Positions 1 to 7,469 of a stretch of 11,201 bases of DNA are shown here, one piece after another. The stretch comes from Desulfuromonadales bacterium (lineage in GTDB: Bacteria > Desulfobacterota > Desulfuromonadia > Desulfuromonadales > JACZKF01): positions 1-11,201 of the forward strand of contig JACZKF010000166.1 in the NCBI GenBank assembly GCA_014860175.1, in the 5' to 3' direction. Both the position numbers and the translations under genes were made by a program. The stretch's first letter is position 1. Each line of letters begins with the position of its first letter. Below the pieces are notes generated by a model that saw only the letters and a program-made list of their open reading frames with translations, made no database searches and had not been told where the DNA came from.

Positions 1-60
1 TCCCGGCACCGCATGGACAACAGCAGAGTAGTGCAAAAGCGCCTGTGTGTTCGCTCGATG

Positions 61-76
61 GTCGCAAAATTGCGAC
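61..76. repeat. Inverted repeat, 7-bp arms around AA
   Basis: The sequence GTCGCAA-AA-TTGCGAC is a perfect 7+2+7 inverted repeat ten bases beyond the stop codon of the minus-strand response regulator. The arms are too close together for a good RNA hairpin loop unless the inner pair opens, and no T-run follows on either strand, so an intrinsic terminator is unlikely. The compact symmetry looks more like a dimeric protein-binding site, perhaps for a gene left of the window. The rest of bases 1-85 shows no convincing gene. Confidence 0.45.
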
Positions 77-85
77 GACTCTCTT

Positions 86-1489
86 CTAACCCTGGGCGTG
101 CTTGTTGCCGGCGGCCGAACGACCGTCCTGCTCCGGCAATGAGATGCCGAGCCGCTTGATGATGCGGAATAGTGTGCTTTTCTGAATACCCAACGCCCTG
201 GCGGTAGCCAAACGGTTATAACCGCTTTGCTCCAAGGCGGTGCGAATGGTCTGGCTGTCGATTAAGTTGCGCGCCTCCTTAATACCCGAAGGCAGGCTGC
301 CGGGTTTGCGATGCGCCGTCAACTCGTCCGGCAGGTGCTCCATGCCGATAACCTTCTTATTGCAGAGGACAAATGCCCGTTCGATCACGTTTTCCAGCTC
401 ACGGACATTTCCCGGCCAGTGGTAGGCCTGCATGGCAGTCAGCGCCTCGGGCGAGATCGCCTTCACCGGCCGGCGCGCCTTGCGGGCAGCGGCCGCCAGG
501 AAATGCCGGGCCAGCGGTTCGATATCTTCCCGGCGCTGGCGCAACGGCGGCAGCTGCAGGCCGATGACGTTGAGCCGGTAATAGAGGTCTTCGCGAAAAT
601 TTCCCTGTCGCACTTCCTTTTCCAGATCCTTGTTGGTGGCGGCGACAAACCGCACGTCGACCCGGCGGGGGCGGTTGGCGCCGACCGGAATGAACTCCCC
701 CTCCTGCAGCACCCGCAGCAGCTTGGCCTGCAGATTCGGGCTGAGGTCGCCGACCTCGTCGAGAAACAGGGTGCTGCCGTGCGCCTCCTCCAGCAGCCCC
801 CGCTGGTTCTGCACGGCGCCGGTGAAGGCCCCCCGCAGGTGGCCGAACAGCTGGCTCTCCAGCAGCGTTTCGGAGAGGGCGGCGCAGTTGATGGCGAGCA
901 TCCGCCGCCCGCCGCGGCCGCTGGCCTGGTGGATGGCAGCGGCGATCAGCTCCTTGCCGGTGCCGCTTTCCCCCAGGATCAGGACGCTCGAATCGCTTCC
1001 CGCCACCCGCAGGGCCAGGTCGTGGACCTCGCCGAAAGCCGCACTCTGGTAGATAAGCGCCGTCTGCGGGGAGCGCTCCCGGAGCTCGCGGCGCAGCGAT
1101 AGATTCTCCTCCAGCAGCTGCTCCCGCTCCAGGCAGTGCTGCACCAGGGCGAACAGTTTTTCCTGGGGAAACGGCTTGGCCAGGTAGTCGTAGGCCCCCA
1201 GCTTCATCGCTTCGACGGCCGACTCGATGGTGCCGTGACCGGTCATGATGATGACCGGCAGCTCTGGCTGGACCCCCTTCACCCGGCGCAAGGTCTCGAT
1301 GCCGTCGAGTTCCGGCATTTTGATATCGAGCAGCAGCAGGTCGCCCCCCCCTTCGGCCTCCTGCAAAAATCGCAGCAGCGCCAGGGGGCCGGCGAACGTC
1401 TCCACCTGGTAACCCCAGCCGCCCAGCATCTTCAGCAAATAGCGGCGCATCCCTTCTTCATCGTCGCAGACCAGTATCCTCGGCGTCAT
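86..1489 (-). CDS. NtrC-family sigma54-dependent response regulator
   Basis: This 467-residue cytoplasmic transcriptional activator has the three-domain NtrC layout. The receiver domain (about residues 3-120) has the acidic pair D9/D10, phosphoacceptor D55 in LLLLDIKMP, T83 and K105. The AAA+ sigma54-interaction domain (about 145-375) has Walker A GESGTGKE (173-180), an intact GAFTGA loop (220-225) and Walker B LFLDE ending at D244-E245. A Fis-type helix-turn-helix lies at the C-terminus (about 420-455). The start was placed at base 1489 because MTPRILVCDDE begins the receiver fold and GGGAG lies about nine bases upstream; the frame stays open to 1630, but the extra 47 residues have no domain. 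The gene is divergent from fdnG and shares its upstream region, so it is a natural candidate to activate fdnG. No histidine kinase is visible in the window, so its partner and signal are unknown. Confidence 0.93.
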   Translation of the reverse strand: MTPRILVCDDEEGMRRYLLKMLGGWGYQVETFAGPLALLRFLQEAEGGGDLLLLDIKMPELDGIETLRRVKGVQPELPVIIMTGHGTIESAVEAMKLGAYDYLAKPFPQEKLFALVQHCLEREQLLEENLSLRRELRERSPQTALIYQSAAFGEVHDLALRVAGSDSSVLILGESGTGKELIAAAIHQASGRGGRRMLAINCAALSETLLESQLFGHLRGAFTGAVQNQRGLLEEAHGSTLFLDEVGDLSPNLQAKLLRVLQEGEFIPVGANRPRRVDVRFVAATNKDLEKEVRQGNFREDLYYRLNVIGLQLPPLRQRREDIEPLARHFLAAAARKARRPVKAISPEALTAMQAYHWPGNVRELENVIERAFVLCNKKVIGMEHLPDELTAHRKPGSLPSGIKEARNLIDSQTIRTALEQSGYNRLATARALGIQKSTLFRIIKRLGISLPEQDGRSAAGNKHAQG

Positions 1490-1571
1490 TCCGGCGTACT
1501 CCCGTGGGCAAAGATTTTTCATCATAAACGCAAAACCGGCGCCGATGGAAGAACCTTGCCGCGTGGGAAAG

Positions 1572-1584
1572 GTCGAGCGTCGAC
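1572..1584. repeat. Short palindrome GTCGA-GCG-TCGAC
   Basis: This perfect 5+3+5 palindrome lies in the divergent region between the response regulator and fdnG, about 165 bases upstream of the predicted fdnG transcription start. It could be an operator half of either gene. It is short and GC-rich, so chance cannot be excluded. Confidence 0.25.
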
Positions 1585-1602
1585 GCAGCGGGTGGGTCAC
1601 AG

Positions 1603-1629
1603 GTATCCAGAGGCGGACAAAAGTATCCA
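1603..1629. promoter_or_regulatory. Candidate upstream activator site: GTATCCA direct repeats around GGCGGACAAAA
   Basis: Two copies of GTATCCA (1603-1609 and 1623-1629) are exactly 20 bases apart, about two helical turns, and flank the 11-mer GGCGGACAAAA (1612-1622). The element sits about 115-140 bases upstream of the predicted sigma54 start, the usual distance for an enhancer site. The same 11-mer occurs at 7470-7480 upstream of the second -24/-12 promoter. Binding by either NtrC-type regulator is inference. Confidence 0.35.
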
Positions 1630-1717
1630 CTCAGCCGCTACCTGCCGCAGCCGCCCGCCTGCAGCCGAAACCGCTCCGAGGGGGGCGGGCGACCGTTTTG
1701 CGCCGCCGTAAACGGTT

Positions 1718-1732
1718 TGGCATGCGGCTTGC
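1718..1732 (+). promoter_or_regulatory. Sigma54 (-24/-12) promoter of the formate dehydrogenase operon
   Basis: TGGCATG-N4-TTGC matches the sigma54 consensus, with the invariant GG (1719-1720) and GC (1731-1732) separated by exactly ten bases. Transcription should start near 1744 and give a leader of about 65 nt before the fdnG start codon. The promoter needs an AAA+ activator, and an NtrC-family gene is divergently adjacent. The short inverted repeat CCGTTT/AAACGG (1693-1698 and 1710-1715) lies just upstream of the -24 element. Confidence 0.85.
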
Positions 1733-1769
1733 CCAAGGGGTAATTACTTTTGCGGCGTATGCCTTTTAG

Positions 1770-1786
1770 GGCGCCCCCTCGGCGCC
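1770..1786 (+). other. Small hairpin in the fdnG leader
   Basis: GGCGCC-CCCTC-GGCGCC can form a 6-bp all-GC stem with a 5-base loop in the predicted fdnG 5' leader, ending ten bases before the Shine-Dalgarno AAGGAG. No T-run follows, so it is not a terminator. It may stabilise the mRNA or influence initiation. Because each arm is itself palindromic, the symmetry may be partly fortuitous. Confidence 0.3.
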
Positions 1787-1808
1787 AATTTCGAACAAGG
1801 AGAGAGTC

Positions 1809-4800
1809 ATGGGAGTTTCACGCAGGCAATTTCTCAAAGGGGGCGGTCTGGCCGCCGGCGCCTTGGCCCTGAACGGCAAGCCGGCCCTGGCCGGCGGCGC
1901 CGATTCACCGGAGTTGCGCACCAAGGGGCTGCAGACCAGCACCACCATCTGCCCCTACTGTGCCGTCGGCTGCGGCATGATCGTCCACACCAGGGACGGC
2001 AAAATCGTCAATATCGAGGGGGATGCCGACCACCCGATCAATCAGGGGGCGCTCTGCTCCAAGGGGAGCGCCCTGTTTCAGGTGGCCAATAACGAGCGGC
2101 GGCTGACCAAGGTGCGCTATCGCGCCGCCGGCAGCGACCGCTGGCAGGAGAAGCCCTGGGATTGGGCCCTGGACCGCATCGCGCATCTGATGAAGGAGTC
2201 CCGGGACCGCCACTTCGTCGCCACCGAAACCAGGGACGGCCGGGAGTACGTCGTCAATCGCAACGAGGGGATGGCCTTTTTGGGGGGGGCCGCCCTCGAC
2301 AATGAGGAGTGCTATCTCTGGAGCAAGTTCTCGCGGGCCATGGGGGTGGCCTATCTCGAACACCAGGCCCGAATATGACACTCCGCGACGGTCGCCGGTC
2401 TGGCGACCTCCTTCGGCCGTGGTGCCATGACCAACCACTGGAACGATATCCAGCACGCAGACGTCATCCTGGCCATCGGTTCCAATCCGGCGGAGAACCA
2501 CCCCATCTCCTTCAAATATATCGAAAAGGCCATGGACCAGGGGGCCAAGCTGATCAGCGTCGACCCCCGCTTCACCCGAACCTCCTCCAAGGCCGACATC
2601 TACGCCCAGCTGCGGCCGGGCACCGACATCTCGTTTATCGGCGGGATGATCAACTACGCCCTGCAAAATGACCTCATCCACCGCGATTACGTCGTCCACT
2701 ACACCAACGCCTCCTTCCTCATCGACGACGGTTTCGCCTATGAGGAGGGGATCTTCTCCGGCTATTCGGCCGAGACCTTCAGCTACGACAAGAGCAGCTG
2801 GAAATACCGCAGCGACCCGCAGGGGAACCCTCTGCGCGACCCGACCCTGCAAGACCCGCGCTGTGTCTATCAGCTGATGAAGGCCCACTTCGCCGCCTAT
2901 ACCCCGGAAAAAATCTGCGAGATCACCGGGACCGCCATCCAGGACTTCATGGCCGTGGCGCGCACCTTCTGCGCCACCGCCGGTCCGGGCCGGGCCGCCA
3001 CCATCATGTACGCCATGGGGACGACCCAGCACACCTATGGCACCCAGAATGTCCGCTCCTATGCCATGCTCCAGCTGCTGCTGGGGAATATCGGCATCGC
3101 CGGCGGGGGGATCAACGCCCTGCGCGGCGAGGCCAACGTCCAGGGTTCGACCGACTACGCCCTGCTCTATCACATCCTCCCCGGTTATCTGAAATCGCCC
3201 GAGTACGGCGATCTCGACCTGGCCGACTACTTCGCCAAGACCATTCCCAGGGCCACCGACCCCAAAAGCGTCAACTGGTGGAGCAATACGCCCAAGTACC
3301 TGGTCAGCCTGCTGAAGGCCTGGTGGGGGGAGAACGCCACCGCCGCCAACGATTATGGCTATGCCTATCTGCCCAAGCGCAGCGGCAACTACTCCTTCCT
3401 CATGCTGATGGAGCGGTTGCAGCAGGGGGGCTTTGACGGGCTCTTCTGCATGGGGACCAACCCCATTGTCGGCGGCCCCGATTCTCTGGCCATCGGCCAG
3501 GGGCTCGGCAAACTCAAGTGGATGGTGGCGGCCGACCTGTGGGAGACCGACACCAGCGTCTTCTGGCAACGGCCGGGGGTCGACCCGAAGGAGATCCAGA
3601 CCGAGGTCTTCCTTCTCCCCGCCGCCAGTTCGGTGGAAAAACAGGGGAGCATCTCCAACTCCGGGCGCTGGGCCCAGTGGCGCTACAAGGCGGTCGATCC
3701 CCCCGGCGAAGCCGAAAGCGACGCCTTCATCATCGACCAGCTCTACCGGCGTCTGAAGAATCTCTATGCCAAGGGAGGGGTTTTCCCGGAGCCGATCGTC
3801 AATCTCTCCTGGAACTACGGCAGCGGCCACGAGCCGGACATCGATCTGGTGGCCCGGGAGATCAACGGCTACTTCCTGCGTGACGTGGAGATCAAAGGGA
3901 AGCTTTACCGGGCCGGGGAGCAGGTCCCCGCCTTCGCCGCCCTGCAGGACGACGGTTCGACCGTCTCCGGCAACTGGCTCTACTGCGGATCGGTCACCGA
4001 GGACGGCAACCTGATGCAGCGCCGCGGCAAGGAGGACCCCACCGGCCTGGAGATGTACCACCAATGGTCGTGGTGCTGGCCGGTCAACCGCCGGATCCTC
4101 TACAACCGTGCCTCCGTCGATCCCGGCGGCCGGCCCTGGAACCCTAAAAAAGTCGTCATCGCCTGGAACGAGGCGGCCGCCAAGTGGGAGGGGGACGTCC
4201 CCGACGGCCCCTGGCCACCGATGAACAAGCCCGACGGCCGTTATCCCTTCATCATGACCGCCGAGGGGCTCGGTCGCCTCTTCGCCGCGGGGCTGGCTGA
4301 CGGCCCTTTCCCCGTCCATTACGAGCCGATGGAGAGCCCCACCATCAATCTGATGTGCAAGCAGCAGACGAACCCGGCGGTGCGCCCCCCGGCCAAGCTG
4401 AGCAACCCGGAGCAGTTCCCCTACATCGGCACCACCTACCGGGTCTCCGAGCACTGGCAGGCCGGGGCGATGACCCGCAATCTCTCCTGGCTGGTCGAAC
4501 TGGTTCCCGACATGTTCGTGGAGATGAGCGAAGGGCTGGCGAGTTGGAAGGGGATTCGCAACGGCGACATGGTCACCATCTCCTCCGAGCGCGGGGCGAT
4601 TCAGGCCCGGGCGCTGGTCACGTCCCGCATCAAGCCGCTGCGGATCGGCGGCAAGATGGTGGAGCAGGTCGGGCTGCCGTGGCATTTCGGCTTTGCCGGT
4701 CTGGCCAAGGGGGACAGCGCCAACGTCCTGACGGCGGCGGTGGGGTGCGCCAATACCACCATCCCCGAGTACAAGGCCTTTTTGTGCAACATCGAGAAAG

Positions 4801-4817
4801 GGGGAACCCAGGGATGA
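1809..4817 (+). CDS. fdnG: Formate dehydrogenase catalytic (alpha) subunit, selenocysteine-containing, Tat-exported
   Basis: This molybdenum or tungsten bis-MGD enzyme oxidises formate to CO2 on the periplasmic side. It is one continuous frame of 1002 residues if the in-frame TGA at 2376-2378 is read as selenocysteine (Sec190); E. coli FdnG is about 1015. A Tat signal (SRRQFLK, residues 4-10) is followed by a likely cleavage after ALA at 28. The [4Fe-4S] motif is C48-x2-C51-x3-C55-x27-C83, with the conserved lysine at 85. The active-site segment reads ARI-Sec-HSATVAGLATSFGRGAM, matching the Sec-containing FdnG/FdhF family. The C-terminal part (about 850-1000) fits the dinucleotide-binding domain. 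AAGGAG ends six bases before the ATG. The stop overlaps fdnH as ATGA. A standard ORF call would give a false 189-residue protein and a false 796-residue protein starting at 2427. Confidence 0.96.
2376..2378 (+). other. In-frame TGA selenocysteine codon (Sec190)
   Basis: The TGA lies in frame between ...LEHQARI and HSATVAGLATSFGRG, exactly where FdnG and FdhF enzymes carry Sec or Cys as the ligand to the metal. The frame continues without another stop for 812 codons, and the flanking protein is conserved on both sides. This rules out a nonsense mutation as the simplest reading. Decoding needs SelA, SelB, SelC and SelD, none of which is encoded in the window. Confidence 0.95.
2376..2408 (+). 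promoter_or_regulatory. Bacterial SECIS element
   Basis: After the TGA and an 18-base gap, the loop GGTCT (2397-2401) is closed by a perfect 7-bp stem, GGTCGCC (2390-2396) with GGCGACC (2402-2408). The GGTCT loop and the 18-nt spacing match the E. coli fdhF SECIS, where the loop G and U contact SelB. The stem here has no bulged U in its simplest fold. The element lies inside the coding sequence, as bacterial SECIS elements do. Confidence 0.9.
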
Positions 4818-5680
4818 GCGCCCGCACCGATTTTTCCAGAGACAAGGCGTTTCTGATCGACATGACCAAGTGCACCGGCTGTCGCGGCTGCCAGGTCGCC
4901 TGCAAGCAGTGGAATCAGCTCAAGGCGGAGAACACCACCTTTTTCACCGGGGAGGGGTACCAGAACCCACCGGCGATGAGCGAGCATACCTTCACCCGGA
5001 TCAAGTTTCGGGATTACCAGAAAAACGGGCAGAACGAGTTCGCCTTCTACAAAGAGATGTGCATGCACTGCAACGACCCGGCCTGCGCCTCGGTCTGCCC
5101 GGTCGGCGCCTTCCAGAAGACGGCGGAAGGGCCGGTGGTTTATCTCGACGACAAATGCATCGGCTGCCGCTTCTGCATGATCGCCTGCCCTTTCGGAGTT
5201 CCCAAGTACGAGTGGAGCAAGGCGTTTCCCCTGGTGCGCAAATGCACCGGCTGCTACAGCCGGGTGCAGGAAGGGCTCAAACCCGCCTGCGCCACCACCT
5301 GCCCGACGGCCATCACCTACGGCCCCCGGGAAGAGATGATCAAGGAGGCCGAGCGGCGCCTGGCGGCCCATCCCGACCGTTACCTGCAGAAAGTCTACGG
5401 GAAGGAAGAGGCGGGGGGGACCAGCGTCATCTACCTGACCGCCCTCCCCTTCGACGAACTCGGCTTCAAGCCGGTGACGATGCGGGCTCTCCCCTCCTAC
5501 ACCTGGCAGGCGCTGCGCCTGGTCCCCGGCATCTTCCTGACCGTCGGTGGCACCTTGTCGGCCGTCTCCTGGTTCCAGCACCGCAAGGAGAAGGTGAAAC
5601 AGGCGGAAACCGAAAGCAAGGGTGCAGCATGCTGCGCCGCTGCGGAAGCTGCAGAGACCAGCAAGGAGGATCACCAATGA
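4814..5680 (+). CDS. fdnH: Formate dehydrogenase iron-sulfur (beta) subunit
   Basis: This 288-residue ferredoxin-like subunit relays electrons from FdnG to the membrane. It has sixteen cysteines in four groups, enough for four [4Fe-4S] clusters: C20-x2-C23-x2-C26-x3-C30; CMHCNDPACASVC; CIGCRFCMIAC; and CTGC followed after eleven residues by CATTC. One hydrophobic helix (about 233-255) near the C-terminus should anchor it with the active part in the periplasm, as in E. coli FdnH (about 294 residues). It has no signal peptide of its own and is expected to be exported with FdnG by the Tat route. The ATG overlaps the fdnG stop by four bases (ATGA), and a purine-rich AAAGGGGG lies about nine bases upstream. 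The tail after the helix is alanine-rich and contains an adjacent cysteine pair. Confidence 0.95.
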   Translation: MSARTDFSRDKAFLIDMTKCTGCRGCQVACKQWNQLKAENTTFFTGEGYQNPPAMSEHTFTRIKFRDYQKNGQNEFAFYKEMCMHCNDPACASVCPVGAFQKTAEGPVVYLDDKCIGCRFCMIACPFGVPKYEWSKAFPLVRKCTGCYSRVQEGLKPACATTCPTAITYGPREEMIKEAERRLAAHPDRYLQKVYGKEEAGGTSVIYLTALPFDELGFKPVTMRALPSYTWQALRLVPGIFLTVGGTLSAVSWFQHRKEKVKQAETESKGAACCAAAEAAETSKEDHQ

Positions 5681-6903
5681 CGGCGGCCCGCTATGTCCTT
5701 CATGAAATCCAGAGCTATCACCGCTTCATCAAGTTCCTGATCTTCCTGGTGGCGCTGGCGGCGGTCGGCTCCACCATCCGCTTCATCTTCGGCCTGGGGG
5801 CGACCACCAACCTCAACGACACCTACCCTTGGGGTTTGTGGATCTCCTTCGACGTGGTCACCGCCGTCCCCCTGGCGGCCGGCGCCTTCACCATCGGCGT
5901 GGTCGCCCACATTTTCCATATCAAGAAGCTTGAGCCGCTGGTGCGGCCGGCCATTGTCACCGGCTTTCTCGGCTACTCCCTGGTCTGCGTCGGTCTGATG
6001 CTCGACCTGGGGCAGCCCCATCGCGGCATTTACGTCCTGTTCCCCTGGAACTGGAACGTCCATTCGCCGATGTTCGAAGTGTCGATGTGCGTCATGGCCT
6101 ACACTACCGTTCTCTTCCTGGAGTTCCTGCACCCGGTCTCCGAGCGCTTCGGCTGGCACATCCCGCTGCGCCTGCTGCGCAACCTGCAGATCCCCTTCGC
6201 CATTTTGGCGGCGATGATCTCCACCCTGCATCAGTCGACGCTGGGGACCTTCTTCCTGATCGCCGTCGACAAACTTCACCCGCTCTGGTACAACCCCCTG
6301 CTGCCGCTGCAGTTCTGGCTGTCGGCGATCTTCACCGGCCTCTCCATCGTCATCCTGGAAGCCAGCCTGGTCCACCGGTTCATGGGGCAACCGAACGAAT
6401 CGGACCTGCTGGCCACCCTCACCAGGATCATCCCCTGGGTCATGGGGTGCTACATGATGGTCAAACTGGTGGCGCTGCTCACCTTCAGCGAAGGGGCTCT
6501 GTTCGACCGCCCCGTCTTGACCACGCTGTTCGTCGTCGAGGTGGCCGTCGGTCTGCTCCTCCCCTTCTGGATGTTCCTCCAGAGCCGCATCCGCACCGAT
6601 AAGTCGATGCAGCTGCGGGCGGCGAGCCTGGTCATCTTCGGCCTCGTCCTCAATCGCTTCAACGTCTCGATGTTCGGCATGATCCAGCCCGGCCAGCAGA
6701 TCTACGCCCCCAACGTACTGGAGTCGGTGGTGACCGTCGGCATCATTGCCGCCCACATCCTCTTCTTCGTCCTGATGGCCAAATACTTCCCGATCTTCGA
6801 GCACCATCCCGAGGCGGTCGACGCCACCATTCCCGACACCTTTCGCCGGGTCGGCAAAGAGGAGCTCAAAGCCATCCCGGTCACGGTACTGCCGGACCCG
6901 TAA
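5677..6903 (+). CDS. NrfD/HybB-type integral membrane quinone-reductase subunit of formate dehydrogenase
   Basis: This 408-residue polytopic protein has about ten hydrophobic segments and a short soluble tail. It belongs to the NrfD/PsrC/HybB family, not to the di-haem cytochrome b family of E. coli FdnI. Family traits include the early YPWGLWISFDV segment and the late NRFNVS motif typical of HybB. Family members carry no haem and exchange electrons with menaquinone through an attached iron-sulfur subunit, which here is FdnH. The ATG overlaps the fdnH stop (ATGA), and a strong AAGGAGG ends seven bases upstream, so the three genes form one tightly coupled operon. A terminator follows 23 bases after the stop. 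The assignment as the membrane partner rests on family and gene order. Whether it pumps protons, as proposed for some relatives, is not visible. Confidence 0.92.
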   Translation: MTAARYVLHEIQSYHRFIKFLIFLVALAAVGSTIRFIFGLGATTNLNDTYPWGLWISFDVVTAVPLAAGAFTIGVVAHIFHIKKLEPLVRPAIVTGFLGYSLVCVGLMLDLGQPHRGIYVLFPWNWNVHSPMFEVSMCVMAYTTVLFLEFLHPVSERFGWHIPLRLLRNLQIPFAILAAMISTLHQSTLGTFFLIAVDKLHPLWYNPLLPLQFWLSAIFTGLSIVILEASLVHRFMGQPNESDLLATLTRIIPWVMGCYMMVKLVALLTFSEGALFDRPVLTTLFVVEVAVGLLLPFWMFLQSRIRTDKSMQLRAASLVIFGLVLNRFNVSMFGMIQPGQQIYAPNVLESVVTVGIIAAHILFFVLMAKYFPIFEHHPEAVDATIPDTFRRVGKEELKAIPVTVLPDP

Positions 6904-6926
6904 GCAACGATCCAAAAGACGCGGAC

Positions 6927-6956
6927 AAAAAAAGCCTCCCGGTTCGGGGGGCTTTT
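6927..6956. terminator. Bidirectional intrinsic terminator after the formate dehydrogenase operon
   Basis: An 11-bp stem, AAAAGCCTCCC (6930-6940) with GGGGGGCTTTT (6946-6956), closes on the loop GGTTC and has one T-G wobble. On the plus strand it ends in TTTT. On the minus strand it ends in a seven-T run (complement of 6927-6933). It can therefore stop both the operon and the convergent small membrane-protein gene. Confidence 0.85.
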
Positions 6957-6981
6957 CACTGCGGCCATCGACCCAGCGCGC

Positions 6982-7218
6982 CTAATCGGAATCGACCTCT
7001 TTGCCTTTGCCCCAGATCATCTTGCCGATCTCCTTGAGAAAAAAGACAAACAGCACCAGGGCGGGAACCGCCATGGTGGTGATGATCAGGGCGAAGAAAC
7101 AAAGGAAAAGGGAAGATGCCGCCCCCTTTTCGGTGCCGGAGATACCAAAAAATCCGAAGAGCCCAATCCCGAGCAGGACCAGACCGAGGATCGCGGCATT
7201 GCCAACCAGACGTCTCAT
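6982..7218 (-). CDS. Small two-helix membrane protein of unknown function
   Basis: I do not recognise this 78-residue protein. It has two hydrophobic segments (about residues 5-27 and 36-62) joined by a short polar loop (GTEKG). The N-terminus is MRR, and the charged C-terminal tail contains GKGKEVDSD. The first helix is glycine-rich (G12, G17, G19, G22, G25), which favours tight helix packing. The start at 7218 was chosen because AAAGGAGG (7224-7231 on the complement) lies five bases upstream; the frame is open to 7290, but those residues are polar and have no ribosome site. The gene stands alone, convergent with the formate dehydrogenase operon and divergent from fdhD-mobA. A function linked to formate metabolism would be guesswork. 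Confidence 0.75.
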   Translation of the reverse strand: MRRLVGNAAILGLVLLGIGLFGFFGISGTEKGAASSLFLCFFALIITTMAVPALVLFVFFLKEIGKMIWGKGKEVDSD

Positions 7219-7428
7219 CACCGCCTCCTTTCCCTTTGGCAGTCCCCGTCGGGGGTGACCGGAACGGGCCATCAGTCCATCCAATTGCAAGGGCGATACC
7301 AGCTTGAGAGCACCCTTCTTCTAACCAACAATACCATTGGACGACAGCCACTTGCCAACCAAAATGATGAAATTTTCACCCCCGCCAGTTGCTGTCGTAG
7401 AAGAATCTTTCCTGCGCCACGGGAATTA

Positions 7429-7443
7429 TCCTGCCGGGCAGGA
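7429..7443. repeat. Palindrome TCCTGCC-G-GGCAGGA
   Basis: A perfect 7+1+7 inverted repeat is centred about 119 bases upstream of the predicted fdhD-mobA start, a typical enhancer distance for a sigma54 activator. No T-run follows, so it is not a terminator. A related but shorter CCTGCCGCAG lies at 1641-1650, about 99 bases upstream of the predicted fdnG start. Use as an operator is inference. Confidence 0.4.
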
Positions 7444-7469
7444 ATGATCGCTGTATACGCCTGACCCAG

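Noticed and set aside
1521..1526. A TATGAT -10 box on the minus strand for the response regulator
   Set aside because: The hexamer is good, but no acceptable -35 box lies 16-18 bases upstream, so I did not annotate a promoter.
1490..1630. A 47-residue N-terminal extension of the response regulator
   Set aside because: The residues before MTPRILVCDDE match no domain, the alternative starts have no ribosome site, and the receiver fold begins right at the chosen start.
2277..2290. A T-run followed by a G-run in fdnG as a possible frameshift site
   Set aside because: The frame is intact on both sides and the protein matches the family, so no frameshift is needed.
1905..4685. A 926-codon open frame on the minus strand
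   Set aside because: It is antisense to fdnG across its length. It arises from the GC-rich third positions of the real gene and has no domain or ribosome site.
2427..4817. A separate 796-residue protein starting at an internal ATG
   Set aside because: It is in the same frame as the upstream part and is simply the portion of FdnG after the selenocysteine codon. The conserved segment just before this ATG would be lost.
4355..6903. Long overlapping plus-strand frames that extend fdnH and the NrfD-like gene upstream
   Set aside because: The added N-terminal parts are out-of-frame readings of the preceding genes. The real starts are fixed by ATGA overlaps, ribosome sites and the family N-termini.
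6956..7351. A 131-codon minus-strand frame overlapping the small membrane protein
   Set aside because: It is out of frame with the start that has the strong ribosome site, lacks membrane helices and has the skewed composition of a shadow frame.
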